From assembly GCF_014863605.1 (NCBI RefSeq), contig NZ_CP062252.1:3481001-3545000 (forward strand): a DNA stretch of 64,000 nucleotides, in the 5' to 3' direction. The position numbers were made by a program, and so were the translations under genes. Under the pieces are notes generated by a model. That model was not told the DNA's origin, searched no databases, and saw only the letters and a program-made list of their open reading frames with translations. Shown in pieces: positions 15,342 to 27,487 of the stretch (positions are counted from its first letter, which is position 1; each line of letters begins with the position of its first letter). Source of the DNA: Pseudomonas allokribbensis (GTDB lineage Bacteria > Pseudomonadota > Gammaproteobacteria > Pseudomonadales > Pseudomonadaceae).

Positions 15342-16700
15342 ATGAATGCCCCTTTCGATCAGCTGTTCACGTGGCTGAAAGATCACAAGATTACCGAAGT
15401 GGAATGCGTGGTCAGCGACCTGACCGGCATCGCCCGCGGCAAAATTGCACCGACCAACAAGTTCCTGCATGAGCGAGGCATGCGCCTGCCGGAAAGTGTG
15501 CTGCTGCAAACGGTAACCGGGGATTTTGTCGACGACGACATCTACTACGACCTGCTCGACCCGGCCGACATCGACATGGTCTGCAAACCGGTGAGCGACG
15601 CGGTGTACGTGGTGCCATGGGCCATCGAACCGACGGCCATCGTGATCCACGACACCTTCGACAAGTTCGGCAACCCGATCGAACTGTCGCCGCGCAACGT
15701 GCTGAAGAAAGTCTTGCAGCTGTACACCGACAAGGGCTGGAAGCCGATTGTCGCGCCGGAAATGGAGTTCTACCTGACCCAGCGTTGCGAAGACCCGGAC
15801 TTGCCATTGAAGGCACCGCTGGGCCGTTCCGGTCGCGCTGAAAGCGGTCGTCAGTCGTTCTCGATCGATGCGGCCAACGAATTCGACCCGCTGTTCGAAG
15901 ACGTCTACGACTGGTGTGAACTGCAAGGCCTGGATCTCGACACACTGATCCACGAAGACGGCCCGGCACAGATGGAAATCAACTTCCGTCACGGCGACGC
16001 ACTGGACCTCGCCGACCAGATCACCGTGTTCAAGCGCACCCTGCGTGAAGCCGCGCTCAAGCACAACGTCACCGCGACGTTCATGGCCAAACCGATTGGC
16101 GATGAGCCTGGCAGCGCCATGCACCTGCACCAGAGCGTGGTGGAAATCGCCACCGGCAAGCCGATTTTTGCGAATGCCGACGGCACCATGAGCGATCTGT
16201 TCCGCCATCACATCGGCGGCCTGCAGAAATTCATCCCGAAAGTGCTGCCGATGTTTGCGCCCAACGTGAACTCGTTCCGTCGCTTCCTGCCGGATACCTC
16301 GGCACCGGTCAACGTCGAGTGGGGCGAAGAAAACCGCACTGTCGGCCTGCGGGTTCCGACCTCCGGCCCTGAAGCGATGCGCGTGGAAAACCGCCTGCCC
16401 GGCGCTGACGCCAACCCGTACCTGGCGATCGCCGCGAGCCTGCTGTGCGGTTACATCGGCATGGTCGAGGGCATCGAGCCAAGTGCCGCCGTCGAAGGCC
16501 GCGCCTATGAGCGCCGCAACCTGCGCCTGCCGATCACCATCGAAGAAGCCCTGACCCAGATGGAAGAGTGCGACACCGTCGCCGAGTATCTGGGCAGCAA
16601 GTTCGTGCGCGGCTACGTGGCGGTGAAACGTGCCGAGCATGAAAACTTCAAGCGCGTGATCAGCTCCTGGGAGCGTGAGTTCCTGTTGTTGAGCGTTTAA
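15342..16700 (+). CDS. puuA: Gamma-glutamylpolyamine synthetase (glutamine synthetase family)
   Basis: A 452-residue GS-family enzyme that should join glutamate to putrescine or a related polyamine with ATP, the first step of the gamma-glutamylation route. The GS beta-grasp domain is N-terminal and the catalytic domain follows, with APEMEFYL, GPAQMEINF, GSAMHLHQS (ATP/ammonia-site region), and RVENRLPGADANPYLAIAA. The length equals that of the Pseudomonas SpuB/PauA proteins. I choose ATG 15342 over the in-frame ATG at 15294 because GAGG lies five bases before it and the product starts MNAPFDQL, as in relatives. It is followed by a PotF-type binding protein and PuuB. Glutamine synthesis is unlikely in this context. 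Confidence 0.88.
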   Translation: MNAPFDQLFTWLKDHKITEVECVVSDLTGIARGKIAPTNKFLHERGMRLPESVLLQTVTGDFVDDDIYYDLLDPADIDMVCKPVSDAVYVVPWAIEPTAIVIHDTFDKFGNPIELSPRNVLKKVLQLYTDKGWKPIVAPEMEFYLTQRCEDPDLPLKAPLGRSGRAESGRQSFSIDAANEFDPLFEDVYDWCELQGLDLDTLIHEDGPAQMEINFRHGDALDLADQITVFKRTLREAALKHNVTATFMAKPIGDEPGSAMHLHQSVVEIATGKPIFANADGTMSDLFRHHIGGLQKFIPKVLPMFAPNVNSFRRFLPDTSAPVNVEWGEENRTVGLRVPTSGPEAMRVENRLPGADANPYLAIAASLLCGYIGMVEGIEPSAAVEGRAYERRNLRLPITIEEALTQMEECDTVAEYLGSKFVRGYVAVKRAEHENFKRVISSWEREFLLLSV

Positions 16701-19177
<2,477 letters not shown>

Positions 19178-19214
19178 ACCTCGCGGCTTGAAGCGACCTG
19201 CACATTTGCTCTAT

Positions 19215-19250
19215 CGCAAAGCACTTCTATATTGATGAAGTGCTTTTGCG
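19215..19250 (+). terminator. Terminator-like hairpin after puuB
   Basis: CGCAAAGCACTTC pairs with GAAGTGCTTTTGCG (one T bulge) around a 9-base loop. The TTTT is within the stem rather than after it, so efficiency is uncertain. It separates puuB from pqiB, whose start is only about 40 bases further on. Confidence 0.5.
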
Positions 19251-19290
19251 TTCCTGACGCTCAGTGCCCAACACACTCTGGAGGTCATGG

Positions 19291-20946
19291 ATGGAGTCGT
19301 CAGCCGCCGATCAACCGCGAGCACCCGGCCAGGCACCGATCAAGACCCGGCGTTTCAGCATTTCGCTGGTGTGGATCGTGCCGATTGTCGCCGTGCTGGT
19401 GGGCATTTCGCTGGTGGTGCACAACCTGATGCAGGAAGGCCCGACGATCGTCGTCACCTTCAAGACCGGCAGCGGTCTGACCGCCAACAAGACCGAAGTC
19501 AAATACCGCAACGTGGTGGTCGGCCAGGTCTCGGATGTCGAACTGAGCGACGACCAGAAGAGCGTCAACGCCACGATCAAGCTGTCCAAACAGGCCGAAA
19601 CTTTCACCCGCGAAGACTCGCAATTCTGGGTGGTACGCCCGCGTATCGGCGCGGGTGGCGTGTCGGGCATCGATACCCTGCTGTCTGGCGATTACATTGG
19701 TGCCGATATCGGCCAATCGAACGATCGCGCCAAGTACTTCAAAGGCCTGGAAAACCCGCCCCCGATCACCTATGGCGAACCGGGCAGGCGTTTCAACCTG
19801 CACGCTTCGGATCTGGGTTCGCTGGACATCGGCTCCCCGGTCTACTACCGCAAGATCCCGGTCGGCCAGGTGGTGGCCTATGCCCTGGACCCCGACGGCA
19901 AAGGGGTGAATATCGAAGTGTTCATTCACGCGCCGAACGATGCCTACGTCACGGAAAACACCCGGTTCTGGAACGCCAGCGGCATTGACGTCAATGTCGG
20001 TGCCAATGGTTTTGCGGTGAAAACCGAATCGTTGTCGACCTTGCTGGTCGGTGGCATTGCCTTCCGCGCACCCGATTACAGCCCCAACGATGTCGCCGCG
20101 GCGGATGAAAAGTCCTTCGATCTGTTCGAAGACCAGATGACCGCCCTCGCCCCGCCCAACGGCAAGCCGCAGTACCTGAGCCTGCGTTTCGATCAGGCGC
20201 TGCGCGGTCTCAAGGTCGATGCTCCGGTGGAATTCCTCGGTATGGAGATCGGCCGGGTGGTCAGCATCAACCTCGACTTCGACGAGAAAAAACGCAGCTT
20301 CCCGCTCAACGTCGGCATCGTGATCTACCCGCAACGTCTGGGACGGGCCCACGAAAAGATGCTCAAGGTGCTCAACCACAACCCGGACGACGAAGCCGCC
20401 GGCGTGCGTCTGATCGGCACCTTCATCGACAACGGCCTGCGCGCCCAGGCCCGCAGCGGCAACCTTCTCACGGGTCAGCTGTACATCGCTTTGGACTTCT
20501 TCCCCAAAGCCGAAAAAGTCGCGTTTGACCCCACCGCTCGCCCGATCAGCGTTCCGACCGTCCCCGGCAGCCTCGAACAGTTGCAGGAAAAACTCGAGGC
20601 CATGGTCGACAAACTCAACAAGCTGCCGGTGGAGCGCATCGCCGGCAATCTCGACAGCAATCTGGTGGAGCTGCGCAAAGGCCTGACCCAATTCAACGCC
20701 AAGACCCTGCCCGGTGTTCAGAGCACCCTGGCGGATGTGAGCAAGACCCTGCAATCGGCCAGCTCGACCTTGGCCGAAGACTCGCCGCAACGCGAGCAAC
20801 TGACCCAGACCCTCGACGAACTCGGGCGCATGTCGCGCTCGTTGCGTGAACTGTCGGATTACCTGGGCCGTCATCCGGAATCGCTGATTCGCGGTCGCCC
20901 CGACAACGCCGCGCCGCTGGATCTCAAAGGACCGCCGCGCAATTGA
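19291..20946 (+). CDS. pqiB: PqiB-type MCE protein of an intermembrane lipid transport system
   Basis: A 551-residue membrane-anchored protein. One TM segment (about 24-44) is followed by three MCE domains, recognisable by TIVVTFKTGSGL...VKYRNVVVGQV (52-80), then RFNLHASDLGSLDIG...VYYRKIPVGQV, then LSLRFDQALRGLKV...VEFLGMEIGRV. A long helical C-terminus follows (LEQLQEKLEAMVDKLNKL). Three MCE domains plus this tail is the PqiB layout, in which hexamers form a tube across the periplasm. ATG 19291 is preferred to an upstream GTG because GGAGG lies at 19280-19284. The lipoprotein PqiC follows, but the membrane partner PqiA is not next to it. Confidence 0.9.
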   Translation: MESSAADQPRAPGQAPIKTRRFSISLVWIVPIVAVLVGISLVVHNLMQEGPTIVVTFKTGSGLTANKTEVKYRNVVVGQVSDVELSDDQKSVNATIKLSKQAETFTREDSQFWVVRPRIGAGGVSGIDTLLSGDYIGADIGQSNDRAKYFKGLENPPPITYGEPGRRFNLHASDLGSLDIGSPVYYRKIPVGQVVAYALDPDGKGVNIEVFIHAPNDAYVTENTRFWNASGIDVNVGANGFAVKTESLSTLLVGGIAFRAPDYSPNDVAAADEKSFDLFEDQMTALAPPNGKPQYLSLRFDQALRGLKVDAPVEFLGMEIGRVVSINLDFDEKKRSFPLNVGIVIYPQRLGRAHEKMLKVLNHNPDDEAAGVRLIGTFIDNGLRAQARSGNLLTGQLYIALDFFPKAEKVAFDPTARPISVPTVPGSLEQLQEKLEAMVDKLNKLPVERIAGNLDSNLVELRKGLTQFNAKTLPGVQSTLADVSKTLQSASSTLAEDSPQREQLTQTLDELGRMSRSLRELSDYLGRHPESLIRGRPDNAAPLDLKGPPRN

Positions 20947-20962
20947 GCACAGGAGCTGTCCC

Positions 20963-21514
20963 ATGGCTTTACCGCTGAAGTTCACCGTGCTCGCTGCGTG
21001 CCTGCTGCTGGGTGCCTGTCGCAGCGACCCGATCAGCTTTCATACCCTGACCCCGGCACAACCGGCGGCCGGCAGATCGGGCTCGGACATCGCCATTGAA
21101 GGCATCAGCGTGCCGCCGCAGGTCGACCGGCCGCAGATCGTCATCCGCCAGGGCAACAGTGGCCTGGCGATTCTGGAAACCGAATGGTGGGGCGCCAGCC
21201 TGGCCGATGAACTGCGCAGTGCGCTGGTGGATCAACTGAGCAACGCCGGCGGGTCGCGCAAAGTCTCGGTGCGCATCGACGTGCAACGTTTCGATTCGCT
21301 TCCCGGGCAATACGCGCTGATCGACGCCAAATGGCGACTGCGCGCAACCGGTGAATCCGACAATGGGCTGCTCACCTGCCGTTCAGTCCTGCAAACGCCG
21401 TCCGGGCCGAGCATCAATGAACTGGTGATTGCACAACAGAACAACGTCAAGCGACTGGCTGCGCAGATCACTCAGGCGGCGGGCAATGGACGGGGCTGTC
21501 CGCCGGCGTCCTGA
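20963..21514 (+). CDS. pqiC: PqiC-like outer-membrane lipoprotein
   Basis: A 183-residue lipoprotein. The signal peptide ends in a lipobox LLLGAC with the lipidated Cys at 19. The body fits the ABC-type transport auxiliary (PqiC/YmbA) family: SFHTLTPAQP at the mature start, the IAIEGISVPPQVDRPQIVIR strand and LADELRSALVDQLSN. It begins 16 bases after pqiB and should act with it in the periplasm/outer membrane. Its last 43 bases overlap the end of the convergent sensor kinase gene. Confidence 0.85.
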   Translation: MALPLKFTVLAACLLLGACRSDPISFHTLTPAQPAAGRSGSDIAIEGISVPPQVDRPQIVIRQGNSGLAILETEWWGASLADELRSALVDQLSNAGGSRKVSVRIDVQRFDSLPGQYALIDAKWRLRATGESDNGLLTCRSVLQTPSGPSINELVIAQQNNVKRLAAQITQAAGNGRGCPPAS

Positions 21515-22785
21515 GCGGCAGGGCTCAACTTCACGCTGAAGCGGCAACCGTTGGACTCGCCCGTACTCAGGTTCACCTGCCATTGCTGCCGCTTGCAAAT
21601 CCGCTGCACCAGCGACAACCCCAATCCAAGCCCCTCTCCCCGACCTTCGTCACCGCGCACGAAGGGCTGAAATACGGCCTGGCGCTGTTCTTCCGGAATG
21701 CCGATGCCACTGTCTTCCACGACAAAACCGTTTGCCGTCACGGTCAATCGGACAAAACCCCGATCGGTGTAATGCCAGGCATTGCGCAGCAGGTTACCCA
21801 TCACCGATTGCAGAAACGTCAGGTTGAAACGTTCCATGCAGGGCTGATCCACATCGTAGTAAAACTCCAGCCCTTTTTCGCGAATCAGTCGGCCCCAGAT
21901 CTCGCACTGAGCATCGGCAACTTCCTTGAGGGTGACGCAAATATCATTGCCGGCATCATCCTCGGCGCGAGCCAGCATCAGGAAGGTATCGACCAGTTGG
22001 CGCATCTCGTGGCTGGCCCGGGCGATACGATTGACCTGTGCGGTCGAACGGGGATCCAGCGACGGATTGGCGAGCAACAATTCGCAGGAGCCGCCCAGCA
22101 CCATCAACGGCGTGCGCAGTTCATGGCTGACATCGCTGGTGAACAGTTTTTCGCGGCTCAGGGTTTCGCGCAAACGCCCCAGTGTCTGATCGAACGACAA
22201 CGCCAGTTCCCCCACTTCATCCGCCGCATAGTCCGGGTGCAATGGGGGCGCCAGCACCAACAGCTGATCGCGGTGGCGAACCTGGCGAGCCAGACGAATG
22301 ACCGGCGCCATCACCCGCCGCGCCAACAGCCGACCGAGCATGATCGCCAGCAGGATGCTCAGGAGAAAACCGACCGTGACCACGATGAACAGCAACCGCT
22401 CACGTTGTTCGAGGCTTTCCTGATCACGCAGCAGCACGTATTTGCGCCCGCCGACCACCTCGACCATCGCGAAAAAATCGTCGCCGTTGAACATGATTTC
22501 CTGGAATCCGGGTGACAGCGCGGCCAGTGACGGAATCAGTGCCATGGGCCCGGGCCCGCCTTCAAAGAAAAACAATTCACTCTTTTCCGGCTGATGACTC
22601 CACCGATTGATGTCATCCATCGCCAGCAAACGGTGCAGACCGCCACTCAGGGTGCTGGTGGCCAGTTTGTGTTCGACCACATGCACGGCGGCAACGATGC
22701 CCAGCGCAAACACCCCGGCGACCAGGGCGCTCATCAAAGCGAACACGATGACGATCCGTTTCGTCAGGCTTTGCTTGAGATCCAT
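21472..22785 (-). CDS. ColS-like sensor histidine kinase without an adjacent response regulator
   Basis: A 437-residue inner-membrane kinase: TM1 (about 10-37), a periplasmic loop of about 90 residues, TM2 (about 133-155), HAMP, a HisKA site FTSDVSHELRTPLMV with the phospho-accepting His, and an ATPase domain with N-box GNLLRNAWHY and DSGIGIP and GLGLGLSLV. With the ATG at 22785 the loop glutamates fall at 38, 96, 126 and 129 (an ExxE), the positions I recall for the zinc/iron-sensing ColS of P. putida. A GTG 18 bases upstream is the alternative start. Unlike the usual colR-colS pair, no response regulator is beside it. It may sense metals or envelope stress for the LPS genes that follow. Confidence 0.8.
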   Translation of the reverse strand: MDLKQSLTKRIVIVFALMSALVAGVFALGIVAAVHVVEHKLATSTLSGGLHRLLAMDDINRWSHQPEKSELFFFEGGPGPMALIPSLAALSPGFQEIMFNGDDFFAMVEVVGGRKYVLLRDQESLEQRERLLFIVVTVGFLLSILLAIMLGRLLARRVMAPVIRLARQVRHRDQLLVLAPPLHPDYAADEVGELALSFDQTLGRLRETLSREKLFTSDVSHELRTPLMVLGGSCELLLANPSLDPRSTAQVNRIARASHEMRQLVDTFLMLARAEDDAGNDICVTLKEVADAQCEIWGRLIREKGLEFYYDVDQPCMERFNLTFLQSVMGNLLRNAWHYTDRGFVRLTVTANGFVVEDSGIGIPEEQRQAVFQPFVRGDEGRGEGLGLGLSLVQRICKRQQWQVNLSTGESNGCRFSVKLSPAAQDAGGQPRPLPAA

Positions 22786-23111
22786 TCGGGTCGATGACTC
22801 CACTGCTGATTTCAGACTTCGCGGTCAAAAACAGGCGAGCGCCGCGACATTGACCGAACCTGCGCAGCTTCACCGCAAACATAAACATTTGTTAAGCCAG
22901 GCCGGTAAAAAAAGGGTATTTGAGTATGGTTATCAAACACCCGGTTAATTGCGCATTTTCAACTCTCGCAAATTTTTCACATGTTCTTCACTGCCCCCCA
23001 ACGTGCACAAACGTAATGTTCAGCCAATATTCAAGTTCACAACTATAAAAGTTGGTTAAATCGCCGGCCAATCTCGCCTGCGACGTCAAGGGGCATGCCG
23101 TGGAGCGACAG
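22786..23111. other. Divergent intergenic region, AT-rich
   Basis: The 326 bases between the sensor kinase and the phosphatase gene hold no credible gene. They are clearly AT-richer than the flanks, contain a ColR-box-like sequence at 22965-22980 and a small dyad CAACT-N5-AGTTG at 23040-23054. Promoters for both genes should lie here. Confidence 0.5.
22965..22980 (+). promoter_or_regulatory. ColR-box-like site
   Basis: CTCGCAAATTTTTCAC matches 14 of 16 positions of the published P. putida ColR consensus YYNASNNYTTTTTCAC (recalled; the A and last Y before the T-run differ). It lies about 130 bases before the phosphatase ATG and next to a ColS-like kinase gene. Confidence 0.4.
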
Positions 23112-23765
23112 ATGCAATTAACAGCGACATATAAACAACGCCGGACGCTGCGACTTGGAAGACTGCTGACCATCATCGGTTCGTTGCTGGTCATTGCGCT
23201 GGTCAGCGGCTTCGTCTGGATGACCCGCTCGCCCATCGATCTGGGCCAGGCCGGCCATGCGGCCAAGGCTGATTTGACCAAGGCCTGGCAGGCCGGCGAA
23301 GTCGTTGCTCTGGTGCGTCATGCCGAACGTTGCGACCGTTCCGACAATCTTTGCCTGGGCCCGGCCGACGGCATCACCAAGGCCGGCAACGACTCTGCAG
23401 CGCTGGTGGGCAAAGGCTTCGTGGCACTGGGCATGCAACAGGCTCAGGTGTTCACCAGCCCGCTGACGCGTACCGTGCAAACAGCGCGTGCCATGTTCGG
23501 GCAGGATGCCACAGCCCAGATCTGGCTTGAGTCCTGTGGTTCTTCACTGCGCAACGACGTGGTGGCGCACAAGGTGGCGCAACGCAATCTGGTGCTGGTC
23601 ACCCACAGCGGCTGCATCAGCGACTTTGAAAAACAGACCGGTTTCCCCCACGCAATCGCCGCCGATTACGGCAGCACCCTGTTCGTACGCATCGATGACA
23701 AGGGGCAACTTAAAGTGCTGGGCATCATGAATGCCGACGCTTGGTCCCAACTCAAAAATCATTAA
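23112..23765 (+). CDS. Membrane-anchored histidine phosphatase (Ais/PmrG type)
   Basis: A 217-residue histidine-phosphatase-family protein. The ATG at 23112 has GGAG six bases before it. After a basic start there is one TM segment (about 20-40), then the catalytic VRHAERCD, SPLTRTVQTAR and the second His in VTHSGCISDF. The family contains Ais/PmrG, the lipopolysaccharide core heptose(II)-phosphate phosphatase, which in enterics is encoded beside the arn operon. The neighbouring arnT here gives the same association. It probably removes phosphate from LPS core in the periplasm; other phosphate esters are possible. Confidence 0.75.
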   Translation: MQLTATYKQRRTLRLGRLLTIIGSLLVIALVSGFVWMTRSPIDLGQAGHAAKADLTKAWQAGEVVALVRHAERCDRSDNLCLGPADGITKAGNDSAALVGKGFVALGMQQAQVFTSPLTRTVQTARAMFGQDATAQIWLESCGSSLRNDVVAHKVAQRNLVLVTHSGCISDFEKQTGFPHAIAADYGSTLFVRIDDKGQLKVLGIMNADAWSQLKNH

Positions 23766-23792
23766 TGCTTTAGTTGGATCGGGTCGGCAAGG

Positions 23793-23808
23793 CTAAACTT
23801 TTTTTCAA
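23793..23808 (+). promoter_or_regulatory. Second ColR-box-like site, upstream of arnT copy 1
   Basis: CTAAACTTTTTTTCAA fits 14 of 16 positions of YYNASNNYTTTTTCAC. It lies about 240 bases before the arnT ATG, in a 281-base gap that otherwise shows only AT-rich sequence. The T-run could alternatively act as part of a weak terminator for the phosphatase gene. Confidence 0.3.
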
Positions 23809-24046
23809 CTAACCAGCGCTGATTTCATTAATTTGTAATGAGACATGTATCTGCCCCCGATTTACTGGACAACTGTTTTTTTTAAGCTTGGCTTTATCGC
23901 GAGAACTTCGGCCTGGAGGTACGACAGTTCTCTGGATACAGGAAACGCCCGACACCTGCATTCATTCAACACGATGACACGCCCGCTCAGGAACGCGCCG
24001 GGCAGGTCATCGACACAAGAACTTCGTTCGGTACCAAGGCTCTGTC

Positions 24047-25759
24047 ATGACGTCTGAAAACAACCCGCTGCGACACGCTGCCCGTCATTTTCCCCCAACT
24101 ACGACTTTCGACCGCTTGGCCATCCCCGGCCTGATTCTGGCTTTCGTGGTGTTTTACCTGCTGCCGTTGATGACTCACGGCCTGTGGATCCCCGATGAAA
24201 CCCGCTATGGCCAGATCAGCCAGGAAATGCTGCTCAGCGGCAACTGGGTGGCCCCGCACTTCATGGGCATCCGTTATTTCGAGAAGCCGATCGCCGGTTA
24301 CTGGATGATTGCGATCGGTCAGGCGATCTTCGGTGACAACCTGTTCGGCGTGCGTATCGCTTCGGCGCTGAGTACCGGTGCCAGCGTCTGGCTGACTTAC
24401 CTGATGGCCCGCCGGCTCTGGAACAACCCGCGCATCAGCGCCGCGAGCGCCCTGCTTTATATGAGTTTCGGGCTGATTGCCGGTCAGGCCGGTTATGCCA
24501 ACCTCGATCCGCAGTTCACCTTGTGGGTCAACCTGAGCATGGTTGCCGTGTGGTTTGCCATCGACAGCCGCACGCCCCGCGCTCGCCTGGGTGGCTGGGC
24601 GCTGCTGGGTGTGGCGTGCGGCATGGGCCTGATGACCAAGGGCTTTCTGGCCTTGCTGCTGCCGGTACTGATCGCCCTGCCCTACATGATCTGGCAACGT
24701 CGCTTCGGCGAACTGGTGCGCTACGGACTGGTCGCCGTGGTGGTTTGCGTGCTGATCAGCCTGCCGTGGGTGTTGGCTGTTCATTACCGGGAACCTGACT
24801 TCTGGCGGTTCTTCTTCTGGCACGAACACATCCGTCGCTTTGCCGCCGGCGATGCCGCGCAACATGCTCGCCCGTGGTGGTTCTACCTGCCGTTGCTGTT
24901 TGCCTCCACCCTGCCGTGGGCCGTGCTGCTGCCTTCGACGCTCCTGCGCACCTGGCGTGAAAAGCGTGAGGCGAAAACCGCTTACCTGGCGCTGTGGTTC
25001 CTGCTGCCGCTGGCCTTTTTCAGCCTGAGCAGCGGCAAACTGCCGACCTACATCATGCCGTGCCTGCTTCCAATCGCACTCTTGATGGGGCAGACCGTGG
25101 TCAACTGGCTGGATCAGCACAGTGGCCGCGTCCTGCGCCTGAACGGCGTGATCAATACCGTCATCGCCAGCGCTGCGCTGGTGGCGCTGCTTTATCTGCA
25201 AGCGACCAAAGAAATCTACGAAAACACCGAGATGTTCAGCCTGTCGCTGGTGTACATCGTGCTGGTGGGCTGGATCATCGCCAACGCCTTGCAGGTGTTG
25301 CGACCACTGACGTTATGGGCGATGCCGGCGCTGGGCATCGGTCTGCTGGTGGCGCTGCTGCCTGCGGCCATGCCGGCACAGATCGTCAACAGCAAGATGC
25401 CTGACCAGTTCATTGCCGAGCATCAACAGGAACTGGGTGAAACCTCATCCTTGCTGAGCAACGACCTGGGCGCAGCCTCGGCGCTGTCGTGGCGTTTGAA
25501 GCGGCCGCAAGTGGATCTGTTCAACACGATAGGTGAACTCAAATACGGCCTCGAAGACCCGGCCATGGCGGCGCGTAAAGTCACCATGGAAAACGTCGGC
25601 CAATGGATGACCGATGCGCGGAAAAAAGGCGCGGTCGGTGTGGTCTTGCGCGTCAACAGTACCCAGGAAGAGCAGGAAGTCGAATTGCTGCCGGTGGACG
25701 GCAAGCACTACCGTCGCGGCAATCTGCAGATCTTCATCTTTGCGCAGAGCCAGCCATGA
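24047..25759 (+). CDS. arnT: Lipid A aminoarabinose transferase ArnT (copy 1)
   Basis: A 570-residue polytopic GT83 glycosyltransferase that moves 4-amino-4-deoxy-L-arabinose from undecaprenyl phosphate to lipid A on the periplasmic face, lowering affinity for cationic peptides. The first loop carries [18 protein letters not shown] with the conserved Asp-Glu, then the ArnT-typical [16 protein letters not shown] and [17 protein letters not shown]; about twelve TM segments follow, and a periplasmic C-terminal domain has [20 protein letters not shown]. It is very similar to the arnT in the arn operon at 37513. P. fluorescens strains are known to carry arnT1 and arnT2. Overlaps the next gene by four bases. 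Confidence 0.9.
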   Translation: MTSENNPLRHAARHFPPTTTFDRLAIPGLILAFVVFYLLPLMTHGLWIPDETRYGQISQEMLLSGNWVAPHFMGIRYFEKPIAGYWMIAIGQAIFGDNLFGVRIASALSTGASVWLTYLMARRLWNNPRISAASALLYMSFGLIAGQAGYANLDPQFTLWVNLSMVAVWFAIDSRTPRARLGGWALLGVACGMGLMTKGFLALLLPVLIALPYMIWQRRFGELVRYGLVAVVVCVLISLPWVLAVHYREPDFWRFFFWHEHIRRFAAGDAAQHARPWWFYLPLLFASTLPWAVLLPSTLLRTWREKREAKTAYLALWFLLPLAFFSLSSGKLPTYIMPCLLPIALLMGQTVVNWLDQHSGRVLRLNGVINTVIASAALVALLYLQATKEIYENTEMFSLSLVYIVLVGWIIANALQVLRPLTLWAMPALGIGLLVALLPAAMPAQIVNSKMPDQFIAEHQQELGETSSLLSNDLGAASALSWRLKRPQVDLFNTIGELKYGLEDPAMAARKVTMENVGQWMTDARKKGAVGVVLRVNSTQEEQEVELLPVDGKHYRRGNLQIFIFAQSQP

Positions 25760-27285
25760 CCTTGCGCAACAATGAACGGGGCGCCCTGCTGCTCCTGCTG
25801 GCCGCCAGCGCCCTGATGTTGCTGCTCGGCCTGGGCAGCCGCGAGCTCTGGGGCGCAGAAACCCGCTGGGCCAACATCGCGTTGCAGATGCTGCAAAGCG
25901 GCGATTACTTCGACCCGTACCTCAAGGGCGATCCCTACTACGACAAACCGTTGTTGTCGTATTGGCTGATCACCGCAACGGCCTGGCTGACCGGCGGCCT
26001 GGATCACTGGTCGTTGCGCCTGTCTTCGGTGGTGTCCGCGTGGTTGAGCGTCTGGCTGGTGTACCTGCTGGGCGAGCGCCTGTTTCGAAAAGGCACCGGC
26101 CTGATCGCCGGGTGGATGCTGGCGACCACGTTCTATTTCGTGTTCTGGGCGCGGGTCGCCACGGCCGACATCCTGACGGTGTGCGGTGTGCTGGCGGCAG
26201 TCTGGTGGTACTGGCGCGGGCCGGAAGACACCCGGTTTTCGCGCTACGTGGTGTTTTGCGGCTTGCTGGCCCTGACTTCGCTGTTCAAAGGCCTGATCGG
26301 CTTCATCCTGCCGGGGCTGGTGCTGTTGCCGCATCTATTGAATGAAGGCCGCTGGAAGCGCCATCTCAACCTGCGCCTGCTCGGGGCGCTGCTGGTGGCC
26401 GGGGCGTTCTATATGACGCCATTCCTGCTGTCCCATCTCTACGGCGCGCCGAACTACGGGGAAAGCGGCCTGGGATTGGTGCTGAGGGAAAACGTCGTGC
26501 GGTTCTTCCAGCCGTTCGACAACATCGGCCCGATCTACACCTATTTGTTGTACCTGCCGGTGTATACCCTGCCCTGGGCGCCGTGCTGGATCATCGCCCT
26601 GTGGGTTGCCGCGCGGAACTGGAAACACATCGAACCGGACACCCGCTGGCTGATTCAGGGCCTGGGGTTGTTGATGCTGTTCTTCACGGCCAGCGGCAGT
26701 CGGCGCAGTTACTACGTGCTGCCGCTGGTACCGTTCGCGCAACTGCTCGGGGCCTGGTGGATCACCCGGCGCATGGCTGCACGCAATGCCGAAAGCCCGT
26801 TCGGCGGGCGTGGCCTGAAAATCGGTTTCGGCGTGGCTACCGTCCTGCTGCTCGGTATTCTCGGCGTGCTTTACCCGTGGACCAACAGCGGCGGCGGCGC
26901 GATCCGTTTCGGCGAGACCGTGCGCCTGCAAGCCAGCCAAAAGGCGCCATTGAGTCAGTGGCACATGGTCATGGTCGAGGTGGACAACAAAGTGCCGATG
27001 TACCTGCAGACCGGCGGTGCACCGTTCTACTACGTGCCGGAAACCCGGGATTTCCCTCGCGATGGCGATGCCGCCGCGATGTTCGAGTGGCTGGAGCGCA
27101 CCAGCGGCCGGCATTGGGATCCGCAACGGACCATCTTTGTCGCCCAGTACCGCACCGGCGATCCGGTGCCACTCGAGCAGCTCGGTCGCGACCATCAAGT
27201 CATCACCACCACCCCGACCCGCGGCGAACAAGTGTTCCACGGACGCGAAGATCAAAGCGTCGCCTACCTCCCCCAAGGCTCCTGA
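25756..27285 (+). CDS. GT39/PMT-type membrane glycosyltransferase
   Basis: A 509-residue polytopic protein of the ArnT/PMT superfamily. Loop 1 has [20 protein letters not shown], with Glu in the place of the catalytic acidic residues of ArnT, followed by [17 protein letters not shown], the counterpart of the FEKPIAGYW segment. About ten TM helices and a soluble C-terminal part ([15 protein letters not shown]) follow. ATG at 25756 overlaps the arnT stop (ATGA); a longer frame upstream is inside arnT. It should use a polyprenyl-phosphate sugar donor, and pairing with arnT suggests another LPS or lipid A decoration. Donor and acceptor cannot be named. Confidence 0.82.
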   Translation: MTLRNNERGALLLLLAASALMLLLGLGSRELWGAETRWANIALQMLQSGDYFDPYLKGDPYYDKPLLSYWLITATAWLTGGLDHWSLRLSSVVSAWLSVWLVYLLGERLFRKGTGLIAGWMLATTFYFVFWARVATADILTVCGVLAAVWWYWRGPEDTRFSRYVVFCGLLALTSLFKGLIGFILPGLVLLPHLLNEGRWKRHLNLRLLGALLVAGAFYMTPFLLSHLYGAPNYGESGLGLVLRENVVRFFQPFDNIGPIYTYLLYLPVYTLPWAPCWIIALWVAARNWKHIEPDTRWLIQGLGLLMLFFTASGSRRSYYVLPLVPFAQLLGAWWITRRMAARNAESPFGGRGLKIGFGVATVLLLGILGVLYPWTNSGGGAIRFGETVRLQASQKAPLSQWHMVMVEVDNKVPMYLQTGGAPFYYVPETRDFPRDGDAAAMFEWLERTSGRHWDPQRTIFVAQYRTGDPVPLEQLGRDHQVITTTPTRGEQVFHGREDQSVAYLPQGS

Positions 27286-27292
27286 AAGACAA

Positions 27293-27310
27293 CGCCGGGT
27301 TCGCCCGGCG
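27293..27310 (+). repeat. Stem-loop after the glycosyltransferase pair
   Basis: CGCCGGG-TTCG-CCCGGCG is a perfect 7-bp stem with a four-base loop, eight bases after the stop codon. No T-run follows; it may end or protect the transcript. Confidence 0.5.
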
Positions 27311-27414
27311 TCCCCGCCAAGTGACTGCTAACCTGAATGGCAATGACATGTATTAACGGTTTGTTTGACGTTTTTTTCTCATTTGCCTCTCTACATTGCC
27401 AGCCAGCCAACATA

Positions 27415-27433
27415 TGCAAATCATTCGCATTGA
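27415..27433 (+). promoter_or_regulatory. Possible Fur site upstream of the iron importer
   Basis: TGCAAATCATTCGCATTGA has the ATCATT/GCATT repeat pattern of Pseudomonas Fur sites but matches the 19-mer consensus in only about half of positions. It lies about 55 bases before the Fe(III)-binding protein gene, where Fur control is expected. Confidence 0.35.
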
Positions 27434-27487
27434 AATTTCCCCGCGAACGGTTGCCCATAACGTCTAAAAAACAGGAGCTGCCCCGTC

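Noticed and set aside
19300..20985. A 561-codon minus-strand frame opposite pqiB
   Set aside because: Fully antisense to a protein with three MCE domains; no motif of its own.
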